A model generated the notes under the pieces. The model searched no databases. It was not told where the DNA came from and saw only the letters and a program-made list of their open reading frames with translations. The position numbers and the translations under genes are program-made. A stretch of DNA of 53,855 nt, from IMG/VR virus record IMGVR_UViG_3300027771_000019, positions 1 through 53,855 of that record; one strand, given 5' to 3'. This document shows positions 9,622 to 18,772 of the stretch, piece after piece. This DNA is from a virus. Position 1 is the first letter of the stretch; every line of letters begins with the position of its first letter.

Positions 9622-10695
9622 CTATGCTGCGTTATAACGGGCAGTAACGATTGCTTCAGGACGAAGAATCTTACGACCGTATAGATGCATACCACGGACA
9701 ATGTCAGCGAAGCTGTCAGGGTCACGATATGATTCTGTCTTATTGATTTGCTCTGCGGTTGCTACAGAGGAATCATGTCCCGCCATAATAACACCAAAGT
9801 TAGTCAACTGGTTTGCTGTACCAGAAGTACCCGGTCCAGTGCCTACCGCTGGCAGGTTAGACGAAGAGTACACACGGAAACCGTGGAAGTTAGCTACAGC
9901 CAGACCGTTACGCAGTCCACCTGACTCACCGAAATCTGCATTCATGAAGCGTGAATCTTCATCAGCAAGAATTTCCATGAATACTGGATCTACAACCAGC
10001 CAGCGACCTTGTGAGTCAACTTGCTGTTGATCAAGCAAACGTTTCATACGAGCAATAACCATTGCTGGGGAAGCAGTAGCAGTCGGCAACGAGGTTGCTC
10101 CGGGCATACGTGCAGTCAGCGGGATGGAATGTGTACCAGCAGAAGTAGTAGTAATATTTCCAAAGTCACCTTTATGCAGTTGCATAGAAGCAAGCAATTC
10201 GTTAGCACCTGCACTAGTAACAGCTTTAGTACCATTAACACTGGTGTTCAAAGCATTAGCTTGTGCGTGTTGACTTGCCTGTGCGTAACCAGCCATGTAG
10301 CCAAGAACTTCTTGGTCATGGTTGTCAGCAAGACGGTATGCAGCACGGTTGGTTGCAAGGTCCATGAAGTTGACGTGGCTATGAGCTTCTTCAATGTCAT
10401 CCATTTTGAAAGCAAAGTAATTAGCTTTGTCAATTACGAGTGAGAAATCCTCATCGTCCAAATCCTGTGCGGTAACACTTGTACCACGGGAGTACGAACT
10501 TACTGAAATCTCAGGTTCTTTAATGATTTGTACGGTATCACCTTGCGATGAAATTTCACCCATATAATCAGAGTTTGTGATATCGCCACAAACAGTACTC
10601 TTGCGGAAAGCAAGCTGTACTTTTTTTGAGTAGATTACGGGGCTAAAATTACCGTTTGGTAGATTCCCATAACCTGATGTGGTTGCGAAAGCCAT
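9622..10695 (-). CDS. Major capsid protein
   Basis: 357 residues, following the scaffold-like gene and a 244-base leader with its own promoter. Features seen in podovirus coat proteins: YSKKVQLAFRKSTV near the start, GDTVQIIKEPEI, DLDDEDFSLVIDK, FKMDDIEEAHSHVN and LADNHDQEVLGYM in the first 130 residues, then GRWLVVDPVFMEIL and GFRVYSSSNLP. This is the usual HK97-type coat pattern in which a helical/beta core follows an N-terminal arm. A near-perfect ribosome-binding site (AGGAGG) precedes the ATG. Confidence 0.9.
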   Translation of the reverse strand: MAFATTSGYGNLPNGNFSPVIYSKKVQLAFRKSTVCGDITNSDYMGEISSQGDTVQIIKEPEISVSSYSRGTSVTAQDLDDEDFSLVIDKANYFAFKMDDIEEAHSHVNFMDLATNRAAYRLADNHDQEVLGYMAGYAQASQHAQANALNTSVNGTKAVTSAGANELLASMQLHKGDFGNITTTSAGTHSIPLTARMPGATSLPTATASPAMVIARMKRLLDQQQVDSQGRWLVVDPVFMEILADEDSRFMNADFGESGGLRNGLAVANFHGFRVYSSSNLPAVGTGPGTSGTANQLTNFGVIMAGHDSSVATAEQINKTESYRDPDSFADIVRGMHLYGRKILRPEAIVTARYNAA

Positions 10696-10939
10696 AATAG
10701 ATCCTCCTATAAAGTTTAGGCTTTGTTGAGCTAAACAGTATAATAAAGAGGCTGAGTGTTTAGGGTGCGTAATTTAACTAATCGGCCAACTAGTTTGATA
10801 CGGGCCTAGACTTAATACAGGTAGTCTTTGTATTTTTGTTTGAGCTTTAGTGGGGGGTCAGTATAGAAGGTAGACCTTACGGTGGCTTCTTTTTACTAAC
10901 CCTAGTTATACTAACAAATTTTACTTTGTCAATAGTATA
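10696..10939 (-). promoter_or_regulatory. 244-base untranslated leader of the capsid gene
   Basis: The longest gap inside the late unit. After the promoter at 10905-10932 the minus strand carries several small hairpins: AACTA/TAGTT around a GGCC-containing loop, and GTTTAG/CTAAAC placed just before the AGGAGG site of the capsid gene. Such a leader could stabilise capsid mRNA. I see no open reading frame in it with a ribosome-binding site. Confidence 0.6.
10905..10932 (-). promoter_or_regulatory. Sigma70-like promoter for capsid gene
   Basis: On the minus strand: TTGACA (10927-10932), 16 bases, TATAAC (10905-10910), followed by TAGGG. The same pattern, including the bases after the -10 hexamer, is found ahead of the late unit (24752-24779) and at 39328-39355. 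This supports recognition by host RNA polymerase and separate boosting of capsid expression. Confidence 0.7.
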
Positions 10940-11815
10940 TTAACGTGCAGAGCCAGATAAATCATAAATAAATTTACCAGACCTAATTGCAGCAGTGATT
11001 GCTTCTTCTTGCTTCTCATAGTCTTTAGCAGACATCTTAGCAATATCAGATTCTTTGTATGATCCAGCAGACTGATCTGCTTCAATCTTAGCCTTAGAAC
11101 CTTTCTTAACAGTCTTAGCAGCATTCTTACGATTAGCTGCATAGTCACTCTTAGTCATACCATTATCAACCTTGTACAAATCAATAACACGGATTACTGA
11201 GTCAGCATCATCTGAGTTTTCATAGAGGGCATTCTGTACCCACTTAGGTTGTTCATCAACCCAGTCATGAAAGTCATCAGCCTCACGTAGTTTGTCAAAG
11301 TCGGAGTGAGCTTTACGAATATTATCTTCAGCAGATGTACGAGAAATCTCAGCTTCTTTAGCATCTAGTTTCTGCAAACGATCTTCTGCTTTGTTGAACA
11401 TCTCTTGAGCTTTTTTAGCAGCGATTGTTTCTACAATACTAGCTACATCAGGGTACTCAGCAGCCCATGACTCAATGTCTTCATCAGACTTAGGTGGGCG
11501 AATGTTTTCTTCACCGAGACGGTTCTCTAGTGCAGCAAATTTTTCTTCCCATTCTTTTTCTTTCTGTTGCATGTGACGCCGTACATCACCATAACGTTTC
11601 TTAAAAGATTTTTCTTCACGACTAAGATCTTTGTCATCTACCTCTTGCTCTTCTTCAGAAGCTACCACTTCTTCTTCTTCTTTAACTTCTTCTGTACTAG
11701 CTTCAAGAGCTTCTAGTTCTTTCTCATCTTCTTCTATACGTTTACGATTACGATTAAAGTTAGGATTAACAAATCCCGCAATCTTTGGGGATTCCATTGT
11801 TTGTAGTTCAGGCAT
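10940..11815 (-). CDS. Putative scaffolding protein
   Basis: 291 residues, highly charged and Glu/Lys-rich with predicted long helices and coiled coil (residues 20-115 and 130-175), followed by an acidic/helical region and a basic tail (KNAAKTVKKGSKAK). Its place between portal-side genes and the major capsid gene, its size and its composition are those of phage scaffolds. No catalytic motif seen. A protease is not obvious in the genome, so scaffold release without cleavage is plausible (inference). Confidence 0.8.
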   Translation of the reverse strand: MPELQTMESPKIAGFVNPNFNRNRKRIEEDEKELEALEASTEEVKEEEEVVASEEEQEVDDKDLSREEKSFKKRYGDVRRHMQQKEKEWEEKFAALENRLGEENIRPPKSDEDIESWAAEYPDVASIVETIAAKKAQEMFNKAEDRLQKLDAKEAEISRTSAEDNIRKAHSDFDKLREADDFHDWVDEQPKWVQNALYENSDDADSVIRVIDLYKVDNGMTKSDYAANRKNAAKTVKKGSKAKIEADQSAGSYKESDIAKMSAKDYEKQEEAITAAIRSGKFIYDLSGSAR

Positions 11816-11863
11816 ATTTTTTCCTTTTATATTGGGGCCAGCCGTAGCTGGGTAGCCTTATTG

Positions 11864-13939
11864 TTACTTCTTCTTACGTTTAGTTATTAGACCACCTTTG
11901 TTTTTATTTTTACCTCTACTGCTAAATCTCGTACCAACGTTATTAGAGGTATTTGAGCTGTTACTAGTATTGCCACTTAATCTAGCACGTTCAGAAGAGC
12001 TGATAGGAGTAACTTCTCTAGTTATTGCTGAGGCTGGCAGCGGCCCATACTTGCGTGAAGCAAGAGGGTTGTTAAAATCAAATCCAGTTGAGCTTGATGT
12101 AGTACCATCTTTTTCTTCTGTTGAAATAATATTAGCTGTTGCACCTGCACCAGTAGGACCACCTCTATCTTCATCAGTGTAAATAATAGTATCTCTAAGT
12201 TCAGCCAGTTCTGCAGGATCAAAGTTAAATGCTTGACCTTTTCTTGGCCCCTCTTCAATTTTAAAACTTAAGTATTTATCTAAAGATTTCCACGCTGCTT
12301 TTTTAGTAATTCCTGTAAACATTGGGGCAGTTGTGGTTTTGCCTCTAGAGGTGGTCTGGACACTCTTACCTTCCACAGTTCCTTCTGACTGAGAGTCTTC
12401 CCAATTTTTAAAACCAAGATCTCTAGCATAACTATTTAATTTCCAATCTCCATTAGACAAAGAGGCAACAAGCCCTTTACCTAAAGAATCGCCTTTTCCA
12501 AAAAGTTGGTCTCCTATTTTTGCTAAGTCGCTGCCTTCTATTATTTGATCTCTAGCTTCTGCAAGCCTATAAGCAGCAGCCGCTTTAGAAATGCTTGATT
12601 TTTTATTTACAAGATCAAAAATTCCAAATGCTAATTGTATACCTGCGCCCTTGGGAACAAGGGGATTAATATCAGAAGTTCCTGAACCTTTATTAAACTG
12701 TTCTTTTATGTATTCTTCTGGATTAACTAGTGCTTTACCACCATCCTCTTCATACCATTTTTCTACTGGTGTTGTTTCAGGATCATCAGGAAGATCTCCT
12801 GCATTTGGATTATAACTTAAATTAACAGCACAGAGATAACCATTCCATAAAGTTCCTTCAGGACAACCCCCTACAGGTTCTTGACGAGCAACAGGTTCAG
12901 CCCCACCTGTAATCACAGGAGCAACAGGAGCAGGGGGTGCCATTGTTTGAGGTGCTGACATTGGTTGTGAACCATAGCCATAACCAAACCCACCACCCGG
13001 TGTATATGAAGGAGCAGTAACCGCTGCACCCTCAGCATACCCAGACATTAAACCACCAGCATTCATGTTACCCATCTCAGCATCAATCATTGCGTCAATG
13101 TCTTGCTCTGGTGCTTGAGCCATCTGCATCTGTGGGGGAATAGGTTCACCGCCTATTCTACCATCAACATCCATCTGTTGCAAGCCCTTTTTTGCTTCCA
13201 TGCGAATGTCTTCAAAGAATTTTACACCAAAGAAACGTACAACATCAGCAGGTACAACATACTCACCCTCAGATAGTCGTGCAGGGATGTCATCACGTAC
13301 CTCAACAGGGAGAGAACCGGGGGGTACATCATTGCCTGACACTGGGTCTCTTGTCTCAGCCTCGCCACCTAGAGCAAAAGCCATCTGTGTTTGGTTGTTC
13401 ATTGTTAAGCCTCCTTGGGCAAAGTCTTTTGGTTTTTTAGTTATGTATTCTTTAATTTCGTTTAAGACTGTTTTTTGTTTGGGGCTATAAAGATTGTTTT
13501 TTGTTTCTTCATCAAACTGATTAAAGACATAGCCTCTAAATAATTCGGGGTATCCTGTTCTTTCCGACCAAGAGTTAAAATCTCTTTGTTCATTAAAATT
13601 TTCTTTATGGTACTTGTACCTTTCTTTCATTATGTCTAAGGAAGTAGAGGTTTTAAAATCTTTATATTTTTCTGAAAGGTATTTATCTTTATTAACAATA
13701 TGATGAGAAATAATATCTCCTGCAATATCTTCAGGTCTTACATCTTTAAATATTTGCAACCCATACTCTTCTAAAGGTATGCCTTTAGGTCGGGGCATCT
13801 CTAAAGAACCAACTTCTCCCGGAGGAAAATGCTCTAGGTAATAAGGGCTATCTTCATTTGGTGTGTCTACTATTTTATAATCATATTTATTTAAAATAGG
13901 GTACATTTCTTTTGCAGCTTTATAACTACCCATCAGCAT
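11864..13939 (-). CDS. Large virion-associated protein, unknown function
   Basis: 691 residues. Residues 1-180 are Lys/Glu/Tyr-rich. At about 215-270 is the motif IPARLSEGEYVVPADVVRF followed by FFEDIRMEAKKGLQQM, a segment I recognise from virion proteins of other marine phages. Then follow a Gly/Pro/Ala-rich linker (about 310-350), a mostly helical part, and a very basic end (NKNKGGLITKRKKK). It lies between portal and scaffold. Another late protein (666 residues) shares a GGYVGYAEGG-like segment (here GGLMSGYAEGAA). Starts at ATG overlapping the small upstream gene by 14 bases; ATG at 13933 is an alternative. Confidence 0.75.
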   Translation of the reverse strand: MLMGSYKAAKEMYPILNKYDYKIVDTPNEDSPYYLEHFPPGEVGSLEMPRPKGIPLEEYGLQIFKDVRPEDIAGDIISHHIVNKDKYLSEKYKDFKTSTSLDIMKERYKYHKENFNEQRDFNSWSERTGYPELFRGYVFNQFDEETKNNLYSPKQKTVLNEIKEYITKKPKDFAQGGLTMNNQTQMAFALGGEAETRDPVSGNDVPPGSLPVEVRDDIPARLSEGEYVVPADVVRFFGVKFFEDIRMEAKKGLQQMDVDGRIGGEPIPPQMQMAQAPEQDIDAMIDAEMGNMNAGGLMSGYAEGAAVTAPSYTPGGGFGYGYGSQPMSAPQTMAPPAPVAPVITGGAEPVARQEPVGGCPEGTLWNGYLCAVNLSYNPNAGDLPDDPETTPVEKWYEEDGGKALVNPEEYIKEQFNKGSGTSDINPLVPKGAGIQLAFGIFDLVNKKSSISKAAAAYRLAEARDQIIEGSDLAKIGDQLFGKGDSLGKGLVASLSNGDWKLNSYARDLGFKNWEDSQSEGTVEGKSVQTTSRGKTTTAPMFTGITKKAAWKSLDKYLSFKIEEGPRKGQAFNFDPAELAELRDTIIYTDEDRGGPTGAGATANIISTEEKDGTTSSSTGFDFNNPLASRKYGPLPASAITREVTPISSSERARLSGNTSNSSNTSNNVGTRFSSRGKNKNKGGLITKRKKK

Positions 13940-14120
13940 TAACCTTAAGTCTAAGTTGTTTCAAAGCTTGTAAGGCGTAGATCTGTCCCTGTACCCTAAA
14001 CATAACATGTTCTTCATTTGCTTGAGAGAATTGTTTGTAGCTGAGTTGGATACGTTCTTCAAGCTCTTCTTCAAAAGCTTTCCATGCTTCGGGGTTATTT
14101 ACTAACAGTTTTAAACTCAC
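13926..14120 (-). CDS. Small helical protein after portal
   Basis: 64 residues, mostly helix (WKAFEEELEERIQLSYKQF, VQGQIYALQALKQL). Overlaps the portal stop by ATGA (14117-14120) and the next start by 14 bases, so it is embedded in a tightly coupled block. Similar short helical proteins follow portal genes in other podoviruses; function unknown. A small head-assembly factor is one possibility. Confidence 0.8.
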   Translation of the reverse strand: MSLKLLVNNPEAWKAFEEELEERIQLSYKQFSQANEEHVMFRVQGQIYALQALKQLRLKVNADG

Positions 14121-16246
14121 TGCATTGGTCCTCCACCAGTGTTACCTGAGAAGCCCTGTTCTCCCGGCTGAGGGGCTGTGCCTGTACCTATGGTACCCCC
14201 ACCGCTGCCTTGAGTGTCTTGCACCTGTGCACCTGCTGGTGGCCCCTGTGGGGCTGCACCCGGTGGTTGGGGTGGTCCTGCCTGCGGAGGTGGTGGTGGT
14301 GTTGGATTCTCAGCTTTAAACTTCTTAAGAATCTCAGCTTGTATTGCAGCATCTGACATAGAGTTAGTCAGCTTGTCTGGGTCAAGGTCCATAGACTTAG
14401 CAATCTCACGGATAATATAATCCATTTTTGCAAAAGGTGCAAGTACAGGATTCTGTACAACTCCAAGGAATTGCATAAGACGTTGACTACGTACCTCGTT
14501 AGCCATAAGACTTTCAGTACCACGGGCTTTAACTTCAAGATCGCCTTTGATTTCTTTGTCATAGTCAAACTGCATATTGAAGTTAAAGAATGCTTTAGCT
14601 AGCGGTGCTAGTAAATAATCATCTACATTCTTAACTACATTTCGTATAGAACCATTAGCAGCAGACATAAGCATACTAATGCCAGAAGCCGTTCGTCCAA
14701 CACCTTGCACTCCTGTCTGCCCGTGAGCAAAGCTAGGGAACCCAGTAGATTCATCAGCTAGTACTCTGGCTTTATCAAACATCTGCATATTCTCATTGGA
14801 TACGTTAGGGAACTTAGTGCCAAAGATTGCCTGTCCGGGTGCACCACCTTGGCGACGAAAGACTTTGCCGGGATAGACAGAAAGATCTTGACCCGGAACT
14901 AAGTTAGTCTCATCTACTTCAATGAGCATGTTGCCTGATAGTGCAGCATTGTCCACAGCCATGCGCATAAAGCCATTCATCAAGGTTTGAGTGTCATCCA
15001 TGTTTTCAGCAATACCTACACCAAAAAGACTGTAAGGGCTTACTTCATAAGGTACTGCATAATATGGAATAATAGCAGGGGTAAACGGATTCATAACTAG
15101 ACGTAGTACTTTATTGTTACATACCCAGATGTTTACATTTACCTGATCCATATCAGACAACTCAGAAGGGATATCTACATCATGTCCCTCAAGAACATCT
15201 GTATCTACACTACCCCAGAACTCAAGGACTTCAAAGCGTTCTGCTTTAGATTCCTGAGCATCATCTTCCATTGCTTGTTCCCACCATTCTTTAACGTAGG
15301 ACTCTCCTGCTTCTATGGCAGTATCAATGGCATTGGCCCTAAAGAAAGGACGTTTCTTAAGAGACCTCATTTGGCTACGAGACATTTTATGGCGCTCAAC
15401 GATGTACTCAGCCTCATCCATGTTAGCAGCATCAGGGTCAGGGTAGAAGTTCCAAATAGAAACACTAGATGTTTGTGGGATAGTTTTAATTACTGGGTCA
15501 TACTCACCGCCATCGTTCCAATTAGGGTACTCTTTATCTATAGCAAACGGACCTTTCATAACACCTGTACCAAAGAGTGCGCATTCAAATGCAGCTACAC
15601 GTAACTGTTTGTTTGCATTAGACTCTTCTAGTTGGTCATGAATTTTCTTCTCCATCTTCTTAGCTGCAATCATTGCAGGATGGAAAGTAACCTGTGTAGG
15701 AGTAGTACCCACACCTTCTTTTAGTTCCTCCATTACTGGAAGCAATTTTTCAGTCAGTCCTGCAAGCCGCTCTTTAAGTTTTGGCCCAGTTTCTCCCGGA
15801 AGAAGTTTACTCTCTTCTAATGAAGGAGGTCTAGCTTTTTTAATCTCATCATTAGTTTCAAAATAAACTGACTCTTCTACACCTTCAGGTAAAACAGTAG
15901 GATCAACTGTAACTGGGAACTTATTATTTCCAAACAAAACTTCAATGATTTGTCCGTATGCAGCTAATACTTTTGTTTTAGTTACTTTAACAAATACCTG
16001 AGATTTTTCTGTAGAAGTAAACTGCACATCAGGTCCATATAAACCACGGTAATTCCTATATGCTTGAATCCAACGGGTTTCTTCTACCTCACGTGCATCA
16101 GATGCTTTTTTATAGTGTTTATGAACTAAAGAAACAATGCTACCAGCAAGGGGATCACTGTAGTTATCTTTCTTCATATCTTCTAAAGAACTTGCATCTT
16201 CGGTATCCATTACCATGCTTGTTTCAAAAATATCTTCTTCTTCCAT
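14117..16246 (-). CDS. Portal protein
   Basis: 709 residues, the size of large podovirus portals. Recognisable pattern: helical N-terminus with YRNYRGLYGP, KVTKTKVLAAYGQI and VLFGNNKFPV, a central region with FECALFGTGVMKGP, IWNFYPDPDA, YSLFGVGIAENM and LMNGFMRMAVDN, and a late segment with GRTASGISMLMSAA. The last 75 residues are a Pro/Gln/Gly-rich disordered tail. It follows terminase directly, with AAGGA ahead of the ATG. Forms the dodecameric DNA channel at the capsid vertex. Confidence 0.9.
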   Translation of the reverse strand: MEEEDIFETSMVMDTEDASSLEDMKKDNYSDPLAGSIVSLVHKHYKKASDAREVEETRWIQAYRNYRGLYGPDVQFTSTEKSQVFVKVTKTKVLAAYGQIIEVLFGNNKFPVTVDPTVLPEGVEESVYFETNDEIKKARPPSLEESKLLPGETGPKLKERLAGLTEKLLPVMEELKEGVGTTPTQVTFHPAMIAAKKMEKKIHDQLEESNANKQLRVAAFECALFGTGVMKGPFAIDKEYPNWNDGGEYDPVIKTIPQTSSVSIWNFYPDPDAANMDEAEYIVERHKMSRSQMRSLKKRPFFRANAIDTAIEAGESYVKEWWEQAMEDDAQESKAERFEVLEFWGSVDTDVLEGHDVDIPSELSDMDQVNVNIWVCNNKVLRLVMNPFTPAIIPYYAVPYEVSPYSLFGVGIAENMDDTQTLMNGFMRMAVDNAALSGNMLIEVDETNLVPGQDLSVYPGKVFRRQGGAPGQAIFGTKFPNVSNENMQMFDKARVLADESTGFPSFAHGQTGVQGVGRTASGISMLMSAANGSIRNVVKNVDDYLLAPLAKAFFNFNMQFDYDKEIKGDLEVKARGTESLMANEVRSQRLMQFLGVVQNPVLAPFAKMDYIIREIAKSMDLDPDKLTNSMSDAAIQAEILKKFKAENPTPPPPPQAGPPQPPGAAPQGPPAGAQVQDTQGSGGGTIGTGTAPQPGEQGFSGNTGGGPMQ

Positions 16247-16255
16247 ACTATTTCC

Positions 16256-17812
16256 TTAATAACCAAATGTTGGATCGCTAGCTTGAAAGCCACTGTTTTG
16301 TGAGGCTGGATCAAAATCAAATAGACTGCTTCTTGGTCTTGTCATTACTCCGTACCGCAAAGCATCGTATAGGTGGTCTTCTGAGTGTGTGTCTACGTCT
16401 TCTGGGTTGTTCTTGTCTAGTGGTATTGCTGGTATCTGAGAGATACTATTAGAACAAGTATTAAAAAATACTATCCTTGGCTCATCTGTGAAATCGTCTA
16501 CCTGCAATCGCCTGTGTATCTCGTTCTTTCCTGACACCCTAGAGCCTTTAGATCTGTCAGCAGGTCTCCAACGGCAACCCTTCATGATCATCTGTTCAGC
16601 AAGAGATGGGCCAGTATCACCACGATTATGCCACAAAGAAGAGTCAAGAACTCCATAACGTATTTTCTCCTCACCCTCAGCTTCCAGTATCATATCAGCT
16701 AGGTCAGTAGCTATGACCTTTGAGCAGTACATTTCTCTGTAAACAATCAGTTGCTCATCAGGTGCTACTGCCATCCAGAGTACTCCTGTATGAGAACCGT
16801 ACCCGTAGTCACATGCTCTAAACCTTGCCCAGCTTCTTGGTATATCAAAGGGTTCAATTACGTGTATGCTTCTATTCCACTCAGGGAAAGCTGCACCTTC
16901 ATTAATATCCCAGTTACCTTCAAGTAGTTGCTTGCGTTGGTGTTCTGGTAGTGACAGAAGGTTAGCCTCATAGAGACCATCATCTGCTAGGTAGGGGTTG
17001 TCAAACAAAGTAGCAGGTATAAACCTACGCTTAAACAATGGTTGACCTTCTTTAGTGTGTCCTTTAGGCCAAGAGATACGTTCGCCTGTCTCAGGATCAG
17101 TAGCATCAAAGCTTGTATTGTTTGGTGCTGGATCTACAAAGGTCTTCTTTACCCATTGATGTCCAGCTCCTCCGGGGTTAGTTGTGGCTCTTTGGTATAA
17201 ATCTAGGCCACTGTTCTTAGTTGTCCGAAGACGTGATCTCATATAATTCCAAGGGTAAGGGCTAGGCCATTGTGTAAGTTCATCAAAACCAATCCAGTTA
17301 AAAGCTTGTCCTTGGTATCTTTGTACATCATCGTCCCTATCTAAATATGATAACCATAGAGTAGCACCACTAGGAGCTACCCACGTCTTGTCCCGTTCCA
17401 TGAATTTGATTCCGGGGATTGCTCTGGGGTAGAGTTGTTTGGACACCGAGATAAGTTCTCTGAGTTCTTCTGTGCTTCTGCGAACAAGAAGCTTAGAAGA
17501 TAGTGGGTTATTAAAATACCTAACAGGATCGGCCAACATAGCAAAAGACTTACCACCGCCAGCCGCTCCTCCATATAGTACCTCCTGTTCTGATGCAGAC
17601 AAAAAGTCTGTCTGTGGTCCCGGATTTGATTGAAAGATTATGTCTTGAGCTTTACCAACATCAATCGGCTCTGGTTTCACTGTCGCTGGAACCGTCTTGA
17701 TTTCTGGCTCCGATACGGTTTCTTTCAAGGGTTTCCGCTTTTGCCGCCGCTTCTTTGTAGCGTTCAGCGTAATAGCGTTGCGTTGAAGCTTCTGCTTTAC
17801 GGTGTCGTTCAA
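16256..17812 (-). CDS. terL: Terminase large subunit
   Basis: 518 codons from the TTG at 17812. ATPase: Walker A at 81-89 (GGAAGGGKS), Walker B FNWIGFDELTQW, coupling region ATTNPGGAGHQW. Nuclease: Asp in CDYGYGSHTGVLW, then YGVLDSSLW and EDHLYDALRYG near the end. Packages DNA into the prohead. The first 50 residues (Lys/Arg-rich) overlap the upstream gene by 152 bases in another frame. No ATG precedes the ATPase; GTG (V45) or TTG (L29) are alternative starts that would shorten the overlap. Confidence 0.93.
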   Translation of the reverse strand: MNDTVKQKLQRNAITLNATKKRRQKRKPLKETVSEPEIKTVPATVKPEPIDVGKAQDIIFQSNPGPQTDFLSASEQEVLYGGAAGGGKSFAMLADPVRYFNNPLSSKLLVRRSTEELRELISVSKQLYPRAIPGIKFMERDKTWVAPSGATLWLSYLDRDDDVQRYQGQAFNWIGFDELTQWPSPYPWNYMRSRLRTTKNSGLDLYQRATTNPGGAGHQWVKKTFVDPAPNNTSFDATDPETGERISWPKGHTKEGQPLFKRRFIPATLFDNPYLADDGLYEANLLSLPEHQRKQLLEGNWDINEGAAFPEWNRSIHVIEPFDIPRSWARFRACDYGYGSHTGVLWMAVAPDEQLIVYREMYCSKVIATDLADMILEAEGEEKIRYGVLDSSLWHNRGDTGPSLAEQMIMKGCRWRPADRSKGSRVSGKNEIHRRLQVDDFTDEPRIVFFNTCSNSISQIPAIPLDKNNPEDVDTHSEDHLYDALRYGVMTRPRSSLFDFDPASQNSGFQASDPTFGY

Positions 17813-18089
17813 GTTTAACTCTCTTCATTAGACCTACGTGAGAGATATATCTACCAGACTTCTCACTTAACCAGTTGGCTACATCTCTGTAGCTGTATTG
17901 CTTTAGAAACTTTTTAGCTTCTTCTAGTGTTTCTAGCTCTTCTGGGATTGGTAGTAGTATATCATTATCTTCAGGGTCTTGTCTATAGCCAAATGGAATT
18001 ACTCTGCCTACTCTAACAACTGACAGCCATTCATATCCGTTCTCATCCATTTCTGGCTTAGGTAGCTTCCAAGTTTTATTAATTTTCAT
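17661..18089 (-). CDS. HTH-containing protein beside terminase
   Basis: 142 residues. N-terminus LPKPEMDENGYEWLSVV; a helix-turn-helix-like stretch at about 65-92 (YSYRDVANWLSEKSGRY, HVGLMKRV) resembling the recombinase/resolvase-type HTH; then a basic helical tail. It overlaps the small terminase gene by 11 bases and terminase large by 152. Position suggests help in packaging-site recognition; this is inference. Proteins of this type sit next to terminase in some marine podoviruses. Confidence 0.8.
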   Translation of the reverse strand: MKINKTWKLPKPEMDENGYEWLSVVRVGRVIPFGYRQDPEDNDILLPIPEELETLEEAKKFLKQYSYRDVANWLSEKSGRYISHVGLMKRVKLERHRKAEASTQRYYAERYKEAAAKAETLERNRIGARNQDGSSDSETRAD

Positions 18090-18441
18090 TGTTTTTAGGA
18101 GGTAAAATAAACACGGGGCTATCAGTCTTTACTTCTACTTTGTCAGTCTTAACAAAGCCAGCACGATCAAGGAAGTCTTTTGCTGCTGCCATCTTCTCTT
18201 TATTGCCAAGGTCAGTAGGGTTAGTCATTACCTGCATCATTGAGTATGCAGCTTTACTACCAGTAGCTGAGATAAACTTCTTAGTAAGATCGGCAATCTC
18301 ATCCTGCAGTACTGAAGTAATGCTAGTGGACGAAACATTGTCTGAGTATCCCGCAAGACGTTTAGCCCTCACAGGATCACCCTGTGCTGACTCAAATAGT
18401 ACGTCAAGAAATAGTTGTTGTTTTTCTGTAAGATTTCTCAT
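18079..18441 (-). CDS. Putative terminase small subunit
   Basis: 120 residues. N-terminal helix-turn-helix region (LTEKQQLFLDVLF, GDPVRAKRLAGYSD), then a helical oligomerisation part (KKFISATGSKAAYSMMQ, EKMAAAKDFLDRAGF) and a flexible tail. This matches the usual layout of small terminases, which bind DNA as rings and recruit the large subunit. The gene lies two genes ahead of terL and starts at ATGA overlapping the 25-codon gene. Confidence 0.8.
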   Translation of the reverse strand: MRNLTEKQQLFLDVLFESAQGDPVRAKRLAGYSDNVSSTSITSVLQDEIADLTKKFISATGSKAAYSMMQVMTNPTDLGNKEKMAAAKDFLDRAGFVKTDKVEVKTDSPVFILPPKNNEN

Positions 18442-18515
18442 TCACACTCACATTTCTGGCAAGGACACTCACGATTTAATATTGCACATAGAATACGATT
18501 TAAATATTTTATCAT
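18438..18515 (-). CDS. 25-residue Cys-rich micropeptide
   Basis: The start overlaps the preceding stop as ATGA (18512-18515) and the stop overlaps the next start as ATGA (18438-18441), with AGGA 7 bases before the ATG. This double coupling is strong evidence for translation. A hydrophobic, basic N-half (KYLNRILCAIL) precedes a CPCQKCECE end: four Cys within 8 residues, a possible metal site. No family recognised. It could simply couple translation, or act as a small metal-binding peptide. Confidence 0.7.
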   Translation of the reverse strand: MIKYLNRILCAILNRECPCQKCECE

Positions 18516-18772
18516 GTTTTCTTCCTATAAGGTTTTACTTTGGCTGCAACTTTTTTCGGTTGAGCCACAAACTGCTTACCCTTAGCAGTGCCTTTTCGTT
18601 TGGCTCTAGTGGTAGAAGCATACTCAGAATCACTAAGAGACTTAATAGCTTTCTTAGGTAGGTATCTCTCACCTGTGGCCTTTGGCCCTTGTGTTGAGGG
18701 CTTGCCACTCTTAGTAGTCCACTTCTGCTTAGTCCAAGACTTAAGACTTTTTTGACTTTTTGCCAGCGCCAT
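18512..18772 (-). CDS. Small basic protein, DUF5872-like
   Basis: 86 residues, about one third Lys/Arg. SWTKQKWTTKSGKPS and GERYLPKKAIKSLSDSEYA followed by TTRAKRKGTAKGKQFV match a family I recall as DUF5872, found in cyanophages and large viruses; function unknown. Its start overlaps the upstream gene by 32 bases. One of a run of cationic late proteins that may bind DNA or RNA. Confidence 0.8.
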   Translation of the reverse strand: MALAKSQKSLKSWTKQKWTTKSGKPSTQGPKATGERYLPKKAIKSLSDSEYASTTRAKRKGTAKGKQFVAQPKKVAAKVKPYRKKT

